A stretch of DNA of 64,000 nt from Pseudomonas sp. L5B5 (GTDB taxonomy: Bacteria; Pseudomonadota; Gammaproteobacteria; Pseudomonadales; Pseudomonadaceae): the NCBI RefSeq assembly GCF_020520285.1, contig NZ_CP084742.1, forward strand, positions 4,712,001-4,776,000, in the 5' to 3' direction. The translations under genes and the position numbers were made by a program. The notes beneath the pieces are model-generated. The model ran no database searches and was not told where the DNA came from. It saw only the letters and a program-made list of their open reading frames with translations. Position 1 is the stretch's first letter. The number at the start of each line of letters is the position of its first letter. Of the stretch, positions 1 to 9,637 are shown piece by piece.

Positions 1-234
1 CGCTTACAGTGTTTTTCCGCAATTTTTCCTGTATCCAGGCCGTAAAAAACGCCCGGAACCCGACCCTGGCGCCTGGCGGCGTTGGTGGGCATGAGCGAGT
101 CGGTGTCAGACGTCGTCAAACGCGGTAAAAGCCCGATGATGCGCCCTGCTCGGCGGATTGCAGCTTGAGCGTAGCAGCTCCATCAGTGGGCGTTTCCGAC
201 GCCCGGACTGTGCTCATCGAGGAGTCACCCAGCC

Positions 235-1611
235 ATGGCTATCAGCGTTTTCGACCTGTTCAAAATCGGCATCGGCCCGTCCAGTTCCCACACCGTCGGA
301 CCCATGCGCGCCGCGGCGCTGTTCGTCCAGGCCCTGGGTGAAAAACAGCTCCTCGGACAGGTGCGGCGCATCGAGGTGCGGCTCTACGGTTCGCTGTCGG
401 CCACCGGTATCGGCCACGGCAGCGACAACGCGGTGATCATGGGCCTGATGGGCGAGTGGCCGGATGCAATCGATCCGTCGCTGATCGGCACCCGTATCGA
501 GCTGCTGCGGGAAACCGCCACCTTGCTGCTCGATGGGCGCCTGCCCGTGCCGTTCATCTGGTCCCGGGACATGCGCCTGCTGGACGAGAACCTGCCGTTC
601 CACCCCAACGCCATGACCCTGGTGGCCGAGGGCGAGGGCGGGGAGCTGCACCGTGACACCTACTATTCGGTAGGCGGCGGTTTCGTCGTCGACCAGGCCC
701 AGGCCGACAGCGGGGTGTCCGACCTGGATCGCAGCGAGTTGCCTTATGAGTTTTCCAGTGCGGTGGAGCTGCTCCAGCTGTGCCGCCAGCACAACCTGCG
801 AGTGGCCGAGCTGATGCTGGCCAACGAGAAGACCTGGCGCCCGGAAGCAGAAATCCGCAGCGGGCTGATGACCCTCTGGCGTGCCATGCAGGACTGCGTG
901 GAGCAAGGCCTCAAGCACGAGGGCACCTTGCCCGGCGGGCTCAACGTGCGGCGTCGCGCAGCCAAGCTGCACCGCAGCCTGCAGGAGTTGAACAAGCCCA
1001 ATGTGATCGGTTCGACCCTCAGTGCCATGGAGTGGGTCAACCTCTACGCCCTGGCGGTCAACGAAGAAAACGCCGCCGGCGGGCGCATGGTCACCGCGCC
1101 CACCAATGGCGCGGCGGGCATCATCCCCGCGGTCCTGCACTATTTCATGAAGTTCAGCGACGACGTGACCGACGCCAACGTGGTGGACTTCTTTCTCGGC
1201 GCCGCTGCCATCGGCATCCTGTGCAAGAAGAACGCCTCGATCTCCGGCGCCGAAGTCGGTTGCCAGGGCGAAGTCGGCTCGGCCTGTGCCATGGCCGCAG
1301 CCGGCCTGGCGGAGATTCTCGGCGCCACCCCCGAACAGCTGTGCAACGCCGCGGAAATCGGCCTGGAGCACAACCTCGGCCTGACCTGCGACCCGGTGGG
1401 CGGGCTGGTGCAGGTGCCTTGCATCGAGCGCAACGCGATTGCCGCGGTCAAGGCGATCAATGCCGCGCAGATGGCCCTGCGTGGCGATGGCCAGCACTTC
1501 ATTTCCCTGGACCGGGTGATTCGCACCATGCGCGATACCGGCGCCGACATGCACGACAAATATAAAGAGACCTCCCGCGGTGGCCTGGCGGTCAGCGCGG
1601 TGGAGTGCTGA
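235..1611 (+). CDS. sdaB: L-serine ammonia-lyase (iron-sulfur type)
   Basis: Single-chain L-serine deaminase that converts serine to pyruvate and ammonia in the cytoplasm. The 458-residue length is usual for the family. The N-terminal motif [16 protein letters not shown] is typical. The cysteines expected to hold the catalytic [4Fe-4S] cluster are visible in the C-terminal half ([14 protein letters not shown] and later LTCDPVGG...PCIERN). The ATG at 235 is preceded by a GAGGA ribosome binding site. It lies just upstream of gbdR, as in P. aeruginosa. The context suggests it drains serine made by GlyA from betaine-derived glycine. Confidence 0.95.
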   Translation: MAISVFDLFKIGIGPSSSHTVGPMRAAALFVQALGEKQLLGQVRRIEVRLYGSLSATGIGHGSDNAVIMGLMGEWPDAIDPSLIGTRIELLRETATLLLDGRLPVPFIWSRDMRLLDENLPFHPNAMTLVAEGEGGELHRDTYYSVGGGFVVDQAQADSGVSDLDRSELPYEFSSAVELLQLCRQHNLRVAELMLANEKTWRPEAEIRSGLMTLWRAMQDCVEQGLKHEGTLPGGLNVRRRAAKLHRSLQELNKPNVIGSTLSAMEWVNLYALAVNEENAAGGRMVTAPTNGAAGIIPAVLHYFMKFSDDVTDANVVDFFLGAAAIGILCKKNASISGAEVGCQGEVGSACAMAAAGLAEILGATPEQLCNAAEIGLEHNLGLTCDPVGGLVQVPCIERNAIAAVKAINAAQMALRGDGQHFISLDRVIRTMRDTGADMHDKYKETSRGGLAVSAVEC

Positions 1612-2037
1612 GCGGATCGGGCGGGCGAACGCGCGCCCAAATGGCCCGGCGCCCGGGCCGATGCCACCTTTTGGCGCGTCGCGGATAGGCACGCGGCCCA
1701 ATCGATCCGACCACCCCTTGCGCACGCCGGCCCGGTTGCGCTTTGAGTGACACTCGCCGGTACCGACTTCCCGCAGCGCCTCTACAAGTGCTACCTAACT
1801 GCTCACCGTCTTCGGCAGCCGCCTGCCGAGCGGTCCTCGCACGCTGCTAATCCGCACTTAGGCAAGGGCTATATAGACGCTTCACGACGTCGTTTTCAGG
1901 AGTTATTGAATGCCCATTCAACTTTAGGCATGGCAATTGCTCTGTGGTGAACAAGCCCGTTTCCATCGAGGAACAGGCACCAATAAAAAGAGCCTCCGCC
2001 TGAGGCCATCACCCGCTTTGTGTGAGGAGATATCGCG
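1612..2037 (+). other. sdaB-gbdR intergenic region with two possible very short leader ORFs
   Basis: This 426-bp stretch carries no convincing gene. A TATATA stretch near 1870 could be part of a -10 box. At 1910 an ATG follows a good AGGAG site and opens a five-codon ORF, MPIQL, ending at 1927. A second six-codon ORF, MAIALW, starts at 1930. Both could be leader peptides of gbdR or chance. The real gbdR ribosome binding site is GAGGAG, just before 2038. Confidence 0.35.
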
Positions 2038-3141
2038 ATGACGTCGTTCAACTCCGGGGCTCAACCCCAGAACCGTGCGCCTCAATCCATAGGCTTTTTG
2101 CTGCTGGATAATTTCACGCTGATTTCCCTGGCTTCCGCAGTCGAACCCCTGCGCATGGCCAACCAACTGTCCGGTCGTGAGCTGTACCGCTGGACCACCC
2201 TCAGCGTCGATGGCGGCCAGGTCTGGGCCAGCGACGGCCTGCAGATCACCCCCGATGCCTCCATGCACAAGGCCCCCAACCTGGATACCGTGATCGTCTG
2301 TGGCGGCATCGGCATCCAGCGCACCGTCACTCGCGAGCATGTGTCCTGGCTGCAGAGCCAGGCACGCCAGTCCCGGCGCCTGGGCGCGGTGTGCACCGGC
2401 AGCTGGGCCCTGGCCTGCGCCGGTCTGCTGGACGGCTTCGATTGCAGCGTGCACTGGGAGTGCCTGGCGTCGATGCAGGAAGCCTTCCCACGAGTGGCCA
2501 TGAGCACCCGCCTGTTCACCCTCGACCGCAACCGCTTCACCAGCTCCGGCGGCACGGCGCCCCTGGACATGATGCTGCACCTGATCAGTCGCGATCACGG
2601 CCGCGAACTGTCGGCGGCGATTTCGGAGATGTTCGTCTACGAACGCATCCGCAATGAGCAGGACCACCAGCGCGTCCCGCTCAAGCACATGCTTGGCACC
2701 AACCAGCCGAAGCTGCAGGAAATCGTCGCGCTGATGGAAGCCAACCTGGAGGAGCCGATCGACCTCGACGAGCTGGCGGTATACGTGGCGGTATCACGTC
2801 GGCAGCTGGAGCGGCTGTTCCAGAAGTACCTGCACTGTTCGCCCTCGCGCTACTACCTCAAGCTGCGGCTGATCCGCGCCCGGCAACTGCTCAAGCAGAC
2901 GCCGATGTCGATCATCGAAGTGGCCTCGGTCTGCGGGTTTGTCTCCACGCCGCACTTCTCCAAGTGCTATCGCGAGTACTTCGGCATCCCGCCGCGGGAC
3001 GAGCGCATCGGCTCCAACACCACCCAGCAGGTGGCGATGATGCCGTTGCCCCAGGCCATGGTGCTTGCACCGTTGTCGGGGCCGCTGTCGGCCCTGAGCC
3101 AGGCACGCAACGAGTCCACGTTCGCCAGCGTGCGCCTCTAG
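2038..3141 (+). CDS. gbdR: GbdR, AraC/GlxA-family activator of glycine betaine catabolism
   Basis: Transcription factor of 367 residues with an N-terminal DJ-1/PfpI (GATase1-like) sensor domain (about residues 18-200, starting IGFLLLDNFTLISLASAVEPLRMANQ) and a C-terminal AraC double helix-turn-helix domain (about 235-335). In Pseudomonas GbdR responds to glycine betaine and dimethylglycine and activates gbcA, gbcB, dgcAB, glyA-sox and related genes. Identity rests on sequence pattern and on its place after sdaB and before the carnitine genes. Its TAG stop abuts the stop codon of the convergent acetyltransferase gene. Confidence 0.93.
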   Translation: MTSFNSGAQPQNRAPQSIGFLLLDNFTLISLASAVEPLRMANQLSGRELYRWTTLSVDGGQVWASDGLQITPDASMHKAPNLDTVIVCGGIGIQRTVTREHVSWLQSQARQSRRLGAVCTGSWALACAGLLDGFDCSVHWECLASMQEAFPRVAMSTRLFTLDRNRFTSSGGTAPLDMMLHLISRDHGRELSAAISEMFVYERIRNEQDHQRVPLKHMLGTNQPKLQEIVALMEANLEEPIDLDELAVYVAVSRRQLERLFQKYLHCSPSRYYLKLRLIRARQLLKQTPMSIIEVASVCGFVSTPHFSKCYREYFGIPPRDERIGSNTTQQVAMMPLPQAMVLAPLSGPLSALSQARNESTFASVRL

Positions 3142-3588
3142 TCACAGGGCTTTCTTGAAGTACACCACCCGCTCGGTTTCCGCGAAACCGAGCGCCTGGT
3201 GCAGCGCTTGGCTGGCCAGGTTGTCCAGGCCGGTGTCCGAGGCCAGTTGCGTGCAGCCTAGCTGTCGGCCCCACTGGCTCACCTGTTCGATCAAGCGTTG
3301 GGCTATGCCCTGGCGCCGATGTTCGGGAGCGACGTAGATACCTTCCAGGAACACCACTGGCGAGCTGTCGGTGCCGTTGACATAGTCGTGGCGCAATGAC
3401 GCTTCGGCCAGGCCCAGCGCCTGGCTATCGGCGGCCAGGGCCAGCCAGCAGCCGTAGCGCTGCGGTTCGGCCAGCATCTGGCGGATTTCAGCCTGATGCT
3501 CGTCTGCCGGACAGTCGGGCCACAGCGCCTGGCGCAATTGCAGCCACTGGTGGGGGTTGGCGATAACGCCGGGTTGAATTCGGATCAT
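3142..3588 (-). CDS. GNAT acetyltransferase, AAC(6')-like
   Basis: A 148-residue GNAT-fold N-acetyltransferase. The acetyl-CoA binding motif is visible as VAPEHRRQGIAQRL, preceded by VVFLEGIYV. The overall pattern (WLQLRQALWP...LAEPQRYGCWLA...ASLRHDYVNG...HQALGFAETERVVYFKK) resembles chromosomal aminoglycoside 6'-N-acetyltransferases of Gram-negative bacteria. Actual resistance cannot be judged from sequence. I use ATG 3588; a TTG one codon upstream is a possible alternative. It is convergent with gbdR, with no spacer between the stop codons. Confidence 0.75.
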   Translation of the reverse strand: MIRIQPGVIANPHQWLQLRQALWPDCPADEHQAEIRQMLAEPQRYGCWLALAADSQALGLAEASLRHDYVNGTDSSPVVFLEGIYVAPEHRRQGIAQRLIEQVSQWGRQLGCTQLASDTGLDNLASQALHQALGFAETERVVYFKKAL

Positions 3589-3654
3589 CAACGCTTGCCT
3601 GTGTCGGCCTGAGGAAGGCGGACTCTAGCAAGCGCTTCGGGCGCCCGGGGAGAC

Positions 3655-3918
3655 TCAGGCGCGTTTTTGCTGCTGGTACTCGGCCAGCGCCGGTAGCAGC
3701 TGGCGATCGATGGCCTGGCGCACGGCGGGAAGAATGGTCGCATTGCCCATGAGCATCTGCTCGACCATGCCCTTGAGCGCCTTGGCCCGCGCATCGCTCA
3801 GGCCCCTGACCGCACATTCGCAGGCCTGCTCGGCGCTGGCGCCTGCGGGCATCTCGAAACCCAGGGCCCGGAGTTGTCCCAGCAGGTCGTCCTGGTCAAT
3901 CAAATCCGCATGCATCAT
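3655..3918 (-). CDS. Small hypothetical protein
   Basis: An 87-residue protein I do not recognise. It appears soluble and mostly helical, without signal peptide or membrane segment. The start is ATG 3918 with AAGGA upstream, and a second ATG follows immediately. It lies 66 bp upstream of the acetyltransferase start on the same strand, so the two may be co-transcribed. Codon use resembles neighbouring genes, which supports a real gene. Confidence 0.55.
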   Translation of the reverse strand: MMHADLIDQDDLLGQLRALGFEMPAGASAEQACECAVRGLSDARAKALKGMVEQMLMGNATILPAVRQAIDRQLLPALAEYQQQKRA

Positions 3919-4000
3919 GACGCTTATCCTTGTTCAGGGAATGTGGTCGCCAGCCGATTCTCGTAGGCCGTATCGGTGGCGGCAAGGGCAGATCGTCGCG

Positions 4001-4038
4001 ATGGCCCGTTTACCTATGAACAGGTCGTTTTCGGCTAA
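4001..4038 (+). repeat. 38-bp direct repeat, copy 1
   Basis: This stretch is repeated at 4623-4660 with 35 of 38 bases identical. The two copies lie 622 bp apart in the same orientation and bracket the secreted-protein gene at 4184-4612. Both contain TTTACCTATGA and end in TTCGGCTAA. I do not know the family. Confidence 0.7.
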
Positions 4039-4183
4039 GTCGAGCCCCTCGAGCCTGGCTGGCCATGGCAGTGCTCAAGGTGGCAAAGAAACTGCCACCG
4101 CTGGGGTCGCCCACAGGTATTCTGCGCAGCGGTCGACATTTGACGGGGCGACCGTCTACGCGCAAAACAGGGAGCTTGAGTTG

Positions 4184-4612
4184 ATGAAAGTGCTGTTCAG
4201 AGGGTGCCTGGCCGGTCTGTTGTGGCTGTTTTCCACTGGTGCCTGGGCAGGTCCCGAGTGTGCCGACTTTCTTCGGGATGGCGCCAGGCCGCCGCAGGTC
4301 CTCGAGTTTGTCGGTTGCGAATCCGCACCGCAGGCGCAGGGAGCGCCATTGACCGCCACCTATCGGGTCGAAGGTCGGCATGCCCACGAGGTAGAGCGCT
4401 ACCTGCAGCGCCTGACGGGGCAGATGGGCGACTTGACGTTCGTCTGCTGCGGCTGGGAAACCAAGGGTTTCACCTCCTACCGGGACAAGGCCAGCGGCCG
4501 CCAGTACCAGCTCGGCATGGGCTCCGAGGAAACGCCCTATAACCGGCGTGGGGACTGGCACAAGATCGACTATTTCTACGTGAGGGTGGTGCTGTATACC
4601 GAGGAAGTCTGA
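4184..4612 (+). CDS. Secreted hypothetical protein, DUF4952-like
   Basis: A 142-residue protein with a clear signal peptide (MKVLFRGCLAGLLWLFSTGAWA, cleavage expected after AWA), so it is probably periplasmic. The mature part has four cysteines, in ECADFL, VGCES and the adjacent pair in FVCCGWE. The pattern resembles the DUF4952 family, whose function is unknown; this assignment is from memory. I chose ATG 4184 because it follows GGGAG and begins the signal peptide, although the frame stays open far upstream. The gene sits between two 38-bp direct repeats and is followed by a strong terminator. Confidence 0.65.
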   Translation: MKVLFRGCLAGLLWLFSTGAWAGPECADFLRDGARPPQVLEFVGCESAPQAQGAPLTATYRVEGRHAHEVERYLQRLTGQMGDLTFVCCGWETKGFTSYRDKASGRQYQLGMGSEETPYNRRGDWHKIDYFYVRVVLYTEEV

Positions 4613-4622
4613 AGCTCGCCCC

Positions 4623-4660
4623 ATGGCCCTTTTACCTATGAGCAGGTCGTATTCGGCTAA
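4623..4660 (+). repeat. 38-bp direct repeat, copy 2
   Basis: Second copy of the element at 4001-4038, differing at three positions. It starts 10 bp after the stop codon of the DUF4952-like gene. Confidence 0.7.
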
Positions 4661-4748
4661 CCGGCGCCAGGGCAGAGTGGGCAGACTGGCTCCAGCTGGC
4701 GTCGGAACGGTTTGGTCACCTTCACCGCAGCTCCTCAGAAGTAGTCCT

Positions 4749-4784
4749 GCCCCGATCCTGTCACGGCTTGATCGGGGCTTTTTT
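4749..4784 (+). terminator. Rho-independent terminator
   Basis: A perfect 9-bp stem (GCCCCGATC pairing with GATCGGGGC) with a 12-nt loop is followed by six T residues. It ends transcription of the DUF4952-like gene. Confidence 0.88.
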
Positions 4785-4840
4785 CGTGTGCTTGCCGGTT
4801 GTGCGATAGTGCCCCTCGTTCAACTTTCGCGAGAGTGTCC

Positions 4841-5791
4841 ATGGAAGAGGAAGCGCCAGTGTCGGACAAGGTCCTGAACAAACTGATCGAGACGATTTCC
4901 AACGGCTGCGGCCATCTGTACCGACCCATCGGCCTGCGCCGTGATGCCGATGCCCAGGCCTATAGCGTGCTCAAGCTGGGCCAGGCCAGGACCGAAGCGG
5001 AAATCCAGCGTGAAGAGGCGTTGCTGGCGGCGGACCACCAGCGCCGCTCGGTCATGCTCCAGCATGACGAGGACCTGGCCCGGCGCAGCGCCAAGCGCAG
5101 GTTGCACCAGGAACTGCTGAAGCAGGAAAACCTCGAGCGGATCTTTGCCAAGGCCCTGGAAAACCCTCCCGAGTCCGCCGTCGAGGAAAGCGTCGACCAG
5201 GACTGGCTGACCGACTTCGTCGAACGCGCCGAGAAGATTTCCTCGCAGCAGATGCAAGCGCTCTGGGCCAGGATCCTGTCATTGGAAGTGGGTAACCCGG
5301 GCAGTTTTTCCGTGCGTGCGATGGATGTGCTCAAGAGCATGACTGGCGCCGAAGCCAATGCCTTCCGCAAGCTCTGCGCGATAGCCGCAAGGCTGGGCAG
5401 GAACAGCGCCCCGGTGGTCATCGTCAATGGCCGGCGCAAGCTGCGCTGGTTCAATGCCCTGGCCGACATCGACCTTAAAGACCTGGAATTGCACCGCTGT
5501 GGCATTCCCCTTACAGACCAGCTCGCGCTCGAGGCACTGGGCCTGATCCATGCCAAGGAGCTGTGCATCTCCGATCTGCCGGCCGCCACCGTGCTGGATT
5601 TCGACTTCTACTCGAAGTCCCTGCGGGTTGAAATGCTGAAGGACAAGTCGACCCTGGCGTTCATCAACTTCACCGGCGTGGGCGCCGAGCTCTACCAACT
5701 GCTGGACGAAGAGGTGAACCCGGATTACGTCGAGCTGCTCCAGGACAAGCTGCAGAAGATCGCCAAGGTCGAGCTGATCGACCGTCCCTGA
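4841..5791 (+). CDS. DUF2806/TIGR03899-type protein of unknown function
   Basis: A cytoplasmic protein of 316 residues. The N-terminal half is rich in charged helix (about residues 35-95, many E, R, Q and K) and may form a coiled coil. The centre contains WLTDFVERAEKISSQQMQALWARIL, typical of the DUF2806/TIGR03899 group. The C-terminal part looks alpha/beta. I prefer ATG 4841, which has GAGAG upstream, over an upstream in-frame start at 4799 that lies close to the terminator. No partner gene is evident. Confidence 0.6.
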   Translation: MEEEAPVSDKVLNKLIETISNGCGHLYRPIGLRRDADAQAYSVLKLGQARTEAEIQREEALLAADHQRRSVMLQHDEDLARRSAKRRLHQELLKQENLERIFAKALENPPESAVEESVDQDWLTDFVERAEKISSQQMQALWARILSLEVGNPGSFSVRAMDVLKSMTGAEANAFRKLCAIAARLGRNSAPVVIVNGRRKLRWFNALADIDLKDLELHRCGIPLTDQLALEALGLIHAKELCISDLPAATVLDFDFYSKSLRVEMLKDKSTLAFINFTGVGAELYQLLDEEVNPDYVELLQDKLQKIAKVELIDRP

Positions 5792-5876
5792 GCGTTGGCC
5801 GTGCCCGATCCTTTCAGGCATGGCCAACACCGTTGTTGCCCAGGGACGGTGTTCGGGGTGTCTCCTGCTCGGCTCG

Positions 5877-6353
5877 TTACGGTGACGCGGGCAGGCCGAT
5901 CACCCGGCCGACCCAGGTTGGGGGCGGCAGGTCGGCCTGCTCGGCGAGCAGGGCTTGCAGGCGCTGCAGCGCCGCATCGGCGAACGGCGCCGAATGCGGG
6001 CCGGCGAGGTCGACATGGAGCAGCATCTGTTCGTTGCCGGCCAGTTCCTGGGCGTCACCTGCCTTGTGCAGGCTGTGGTACAGGTGCAGGCGCTTGCGGT
6101 CATGGCCGATGATCTGGGTGCGTACTTCGACCTCGGCATCGAGCTTCACTTCGTGCAGGTAGTTCAGGTGCAGTTCCAGGGTGAACAACGAGTGGCCGCT
6201 GGCCTCGCGGTTGTCGCTGTCCAGCCCCAGGCGGTCCATCAGGGCATCGGTGGCGTAGCTGAAGATCAGCAGGTAGAAGGCGTCGCGCAGATGGCCGTTG
6301 TAGTCGACCCAGTCGGCACTGATGCGGGTGTTGTAGGTGGTCAATGCTGGCAT
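5877..6353 (-). CDS. cdhB: CdhB, betainyl-CoA thioesterase
   Basis: A 158-residue hot-dog-fold thioesterase with the typical start RISADWVDYNGHLRDAFYL. In P. aeruginosa CdhB hydrolyses betainyl-CoA to glycine betaine and CoA, the last step of carnitine conversion to betaine. Its place directly downstream of cdhA on the same strand, with cdhC and caiX beyond, supports the assignment. The start is ATG 6353; the ribosome binding site is weak. Confidence 0.87.
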   Translation of the reverse strand: MPALTTYNTRISADWVDYNGHLRDAFYLLIFSYATDALMDRLGLDSDNREASGHSLFTLELHLNYLHEVKLDAEVEVRTQIIGHDRKRLHLYHSLHKAGDAQELAGNEQMLLHVDLAGPHSAPFADAALQRLQALLAEQADLPPPTWVGRVIGLPASP

Positions 6354-6400
6354 GTCACAGGCTCGCGGCTATGGCTACGGGAGTGGCTACTGGAATGGCG

Positions 6401-7366
6401 TTACTCGCTGAAACTCATGCCATGCCTGGCCTTGGTGTTCTTCACCGCCTCCAGCACCGCCAGCAGGCAATCGTCGCGATAGCGTTCCAGGGCGGCGATG
6501 CTGTGCTTGCCCAACTGTTCGGCGGTGCCTTCGACCACATCGTCGATCAGCTTGTCGGTCAGTTCCGGGGCTGGCAGGTAGGTCCAGGGCAGCTGCAACG
6601 CCGGGCCGAACTGGGCCATGAAATGGCGCATGCCGGCATCGCCACCGGCCAGGGTGTAGGTGAGGAAGGTGCCCATGAACGACCAGCGCAGGCCGGCCCC
6701 GAAGCGGATCGCATCATCGATCTCGCCGGTGCTCGCCACGCCGTCGTTGACCAGATGCAAGGCTTCGCGCCACAGGGCTTCGAGCAAGCGATCGGCGATG
6801 AACCCGGGGACTTCCTTGCGCACATGCAGCGGGCGCATGCCCAGGGATTCATAGACCTGGATCGCCGCTTGCACGGCCTCGGGTGCGGTGTGCTGGCCGC
6901 CCACCACTTCCACCAGCGGCAGCAGGTACACCGGATTGAACGGGTGGCCCACCACGCAGCGTTCCGGGTGGGTCGAGCCTTCGTAGAATTCGCTGGGCAA
7001 CAGCCCCGAGGTGCTGGAGCCGATCAAGGCATCGGGCTTGGCTGCCGCGCTGATCTGGGCGTGCAGCTGCAGCTTGAGCTCCAGGCGTTCCGGAGCGCTT
7101 TCCTGGATGAAGTCCGCGTTGCGCACGCATTCCTCGATGGTCGCCACGAAACGCAGGCGCTCCTGGGAGGCGCCGGGCGCCAGGCCGTTTTTCTCCAGCG
7201 CGCCCCAGGCGTTGCCCACCCGCTTGCGCAGTGCGGCCTCGGCGCCGGGCGCCGGGTCCCAGGCCACCACGTCAAGGCCGTGGGCCAGGGCACGGGCCAC
7301 CCAGCCGCTGCCGATCACGCCACTGCCCAGGGCGGCGAAAGTCTTGATGTCGGTGATAAAACTCAT
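6401..7366 (-). CDS. cdhA: CdhA, L-carnitine dehydrogenase
   Basis: NAD-dependent oxidoreductase of the 3-hydroxyacyl-CoA dehydrogenase superfamily that oxidises L-carnitine to 3-dehydrocarnitine. The Rossmann motif GSGVIGSGW lies at about residues 13-21. The later motifs [17 protein letters not shown] and [22 protein letters not shown] fit the family. With ATG 7366 the protein has 321 residues and AGGA sits 8 nt upstream. An ATG two codons earlier (7372) is too close to that site. Confidence 0.92.
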   Translation of the reverse strand: MSFITDIKTFAALGSGVIGSGWVARALAHGLDVVAWDPAPGAEAALRKRVGNAWGALEKNGLAPGASQERLRFVATIEECVRNADFIQESAPERLELKLQLHAQISAAAKPDALIGSSTSGLLPSEFYEGSTHPERCVVGHPFNPVYLLPLVEVVGGQHTAPEAVQAAIQVYESLGMRPLHVRKEVPGFIADRLLEALWREALHLVNDGVASTGEIDDAIRFGAGLRWSFMGTFLTYTLAGGDAGMRHFMAQFGPALQLPWTYLPAPELTDKLIDDVVEGTAEQLGKHSIAALERYRDDCLLAVLEAVKNTKARHGMSFSE

Positions 7367-7397
7367 GGTCATTTCCTGAAAGAGTATTTGGGACCTT

Positions 7398-7503
7398 GTA
7401 GGAGCGAGGCTTGCCCGCGATGACGTCGGGGCAGGCCATGCATTGGCGTCGCCCCGGCCACGGTTAGCACGGGCAACACGGATCGCCGCCCGCTCGCTCC
7501 TAC
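7398..7503. repeat. REP-like inverted pair (GTAGGAGCGAGG family)
   Basis: A left arm beginning GTAGGAGCGAGGCTTGCCCG and a diverged right arm ending CGCTCGCTCCTAC form a long imperfect hairpin between cdhC and cdhA. Related copies occur at 10597, 20558, 46993 and 47724. Confidence 0.8.
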
Positions 7504-7522
7504 AGATAAAGGTGTCAGGGGA

Positions 7523-8410
7523 TCAGCCGCGCTTGTTCAGGCCCATCTTCTGGCGGCCCTCGGCCGGGGTCAGGACGCGGGCGCCCAGGCGGCTGAGGAT
7601 CTCGCTGGCGCGTTCCACCAGTTGGCCGTTGGTCGCCAGCACGCCCTTGTCCAGCCACAGGTTGTCTTCCAGGCCAACCCGCACGTTGCCGCCCAGCAGG
7701 ACCGCCTGCGCGGCCATCGGCATCTGCATGCGGCCGATGCCAAAGCCGGCCCAGACCGCGTCCGGTGGCAGGTTGTCGACCATGGCCTTCATGGTGGTGG
7801 TATCCGCCGGGGCGCCCCAGGGAATGCCCAGGCACAGCTGGAACAGCGGGTCGTCCAGCAGGCCTTCCTTGATCATCTGCTTGGCGAACCACAGGTGGCC
7901 GGTGTCGAAGATCTCCAGCTCGGCCTTCACCCCCAGTTCCTGGATGCGCCGGGCACCGGCCCGCAGCTGGGCCGGGGTCGAGACGTAGACGGTGTCGCCA
8001 TCGCCGAAATTCAGGGTGCCGCAGTCCAGGGTGCAGATCTCCGGCAGCAGCGCCTCGACGTGGGCCAGGCGCGCCAGCGGACCCACCAGGTCGGTATTGG
8101 GACCGAACTCGGTGGGGCGCTCACCCGGGCCTATCTCCAGGTCGCCGCCCATGCCGGCCGTGAGGTTGACGATGATGTCGACGTCAGCCTCGCGGATGCG
8201 CTCCATGACTTCGCGGTACAGCGCCACGTCGCGGCTGAACTTGCCGGTGCGCGGATCACGCACATGGCAGTGGACCACCGTGGCCCCGGCCTTGGCGGCC
8301 TCCACTGCGGCGGCGGCAATCTGTTGCGGCGTGACCGGCACATGGGGGCTCTTGGCGGTGGTATCGCCGGCCCCGGTGAGTGCGCAGGTGATGATGACGT
8401 CGTGGTTCAT
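7523..8410 (-). CDS. cdhC: CdhC, 3-dehydrocarnitine cleavage enzyme (BKACE family)
   Basis: A 295-residue zinc-dependent beta-keto acid cleavage enzyme (DUF849 fold). It acts on 3-dehydrocarnitine with acetyl-CoA to give betainyl-CoA and acetoacetate. Family motifs are visible: an N-terminal [12 protein letters not shown], the metal-binding HCHVRD at about residue 46, and [14 protein letters not shown] near the C-terminus. The start is ATG 8410 behind AAGGAA; the frame extends further upstream but without a good signal. It lies in the caiX-cdhC-cdhA-cdhB gene order on the minus strand. Confidence 0.93.
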   Translation of the reverse strand: MNHDVIITCALTGAGDTTAKSPHVPVTPQQIAAAAVEAAKAGATVVHCHVRDPRTGKFSRDVALYREVMERIREADVDIIVNLTAGMGGDLEIGPGERPTEFGPNTDLVGPLARLAHVEALLPEICTLDCGTLNFGDGDTVYVSTPAQLRAGARRIQELGVKAELEIFDTGHLWFAKQMIKEGLLDDPLFQLCLGIPWGAPADTTTMKAMVDNLPPDAVWAGFGIGRMQMPMAAQAVLLGGNVRVGLEDNLWLDKGVLATNGQLVERASEILSRLGARVLTPAEGRQKMGLNKRG

Positions 8411-8499
8411 GGTGCGATTCCTTACAGGCGTGTTTGCTGGGGCATGGCGCTGCCGTGCGCGGCCCTCGGCGGGCGGCGCAGCGACAGGGGGCTTGCAGG

Positions 8500-9444
8500 T
8501 TATTGGCGGGTCAGTTGCAGGTGCTCGATGGCCGGCTTGCCATCGAAGGTGGTCACCCCCGCGAGCCAGCGCTGCTGGTCCTGCGGGTGCTCCTTGAGCC
8601 ATTGGCGGGCGGACTCCAGGGCGTCCTTGTGATCGAGCAGCGGTTGCATCATGCGGCTCTCGTCCTCGGCGCTGAAGGTCAGGTTGGCCAGCAGACGGCT
8701 GACGTTGGGGCATGCCTGGGCGTAGTTCGGCGCAGTGACTGTCCAGACCGTGGCCCTGCCTTCATCGGGCCCCAGGGCGTTGTCGCTGCCGGAGAGGTAG
8801 GTCATCTGCACGTTGACGTTCATCGGGTGTGGCGTCCAGCCGAAGAACACCACCGCTTCCTTGCGCCGTACCGCGCGGTCCACCGCGGCGAGCATGCCGG
8901 CCTCGCTGGACTCCACCAGCTGGAACTTGCCGAGGCCGAACTGGTTCTTGGTGATCATCGCCTTGATCTGGGTATTGGCGCCCGAGCCGGGTTCGATGCC
9001 ATAGATCTTGCCGCCCAGCTCCTTCTCGAAGCGGGCGATGTCGGCGAAGCTCTTCAGGCCCTTTTCAGCCAGGTAGGTGGGGACGGCGAGGGTGGCGCGA
9101 GCGTCTTTCAGGCTCGGCTGGTCGAGGACCTTGACCTGCCCGGCCTCGACGAACGGGGTGATGGTCTGGGTCATCAGCGGGTTCCAGTAGCCGAGGAACA
9201 GGTCCAGGCGCTGGTCACGGATGCCGGCGAAGATGATCTGCTGCGAGGCGCTGGTCTGCTTGGTCTTGTAGCCGAGACCGTCGAGCAGGACCTGGGCCAT
9301 GGCGCTGGTGGCGATCACGTCGGTCCAGTTGACGGCGCCCAGGCGCACGTTCTGGCAACTGGCGGCATCGGCGGCCATGGCCCCGGAGCTGAACAGGACA
9401 GTACCGCTAAGCGCCAGTACACAACGGCTGATCAGTCGTTTCAT
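8500..9444 (-). CDS. caiX: CaiX, carnitine-binding periplasmic protein
   Basis: Substrate-binding protein of the glycine betaine/carnitine/choline ABC family, 314 residues, with an N-terminal signal peptide ([24 protein letters not shown]). The start [27 protein letters not shown] and the aromatic-rich [12 protein letters not shown] are typical of betaine-type binding proteins. In P. aeruginosa CaiX delivers carnitine to the CbcWV transporter. No permease gene lies next to it, consistent with sharing a transporter core encoded elsewhere. It is divergent from cdhR. Confidence 0.9.
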   Translation of the reverse strand: MKRLISRCVLALSGTVLFSSGAMAADAASCQNVRLGAVNWTDVIATSAMAQVLLDGLGYKTKQTSASQQIIFAGIRDQRLDLFLGYWNPLMTQTITPFVEAGQVKVLDQPSLKDARATLAVPTYLAEKGLKSFADIARFEKELGGKIYGIEPGSGANTQIKAMITKNQFGLGKFQLVESSEAGMLAAVDRAVRRKEAVVFFGWTPHPMNVNVQMTYLSGSDNALGPDEGRATVWTVTAPNYAQACPNVSRLLANLTFSAEDESRMMQPLLDHKDALESARQWLKEHPQDQQRWLAGVTTFDGKPAIEHLQLTRQ

Positions 9445-9637
9445 GAGGGTTTCCTCGGCAGGTCGTTATTGTGGGCCCGGCGTCTTCGTGCGCCGGTGAT
9501 GCCACGTTACGCAGCTGGCGAGGATGGAAAGCGCACAGCGGCGACCGGCTCTTGCACTGCAGCGACCTCGCGTCTTGAAGCCGCCCGGGAAACGGCGTAT
9601 CACAGTGGCCACGCCGCCCGTCCTCCGAGTGCGTTCC

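Noticed and set aside
1747..1950. A 67-codon ORF between sdaB and gbdR
   Set aside because: Its start is not an ATG with a ribosome binding site, and it overlaps the probable gbdR promoter region.
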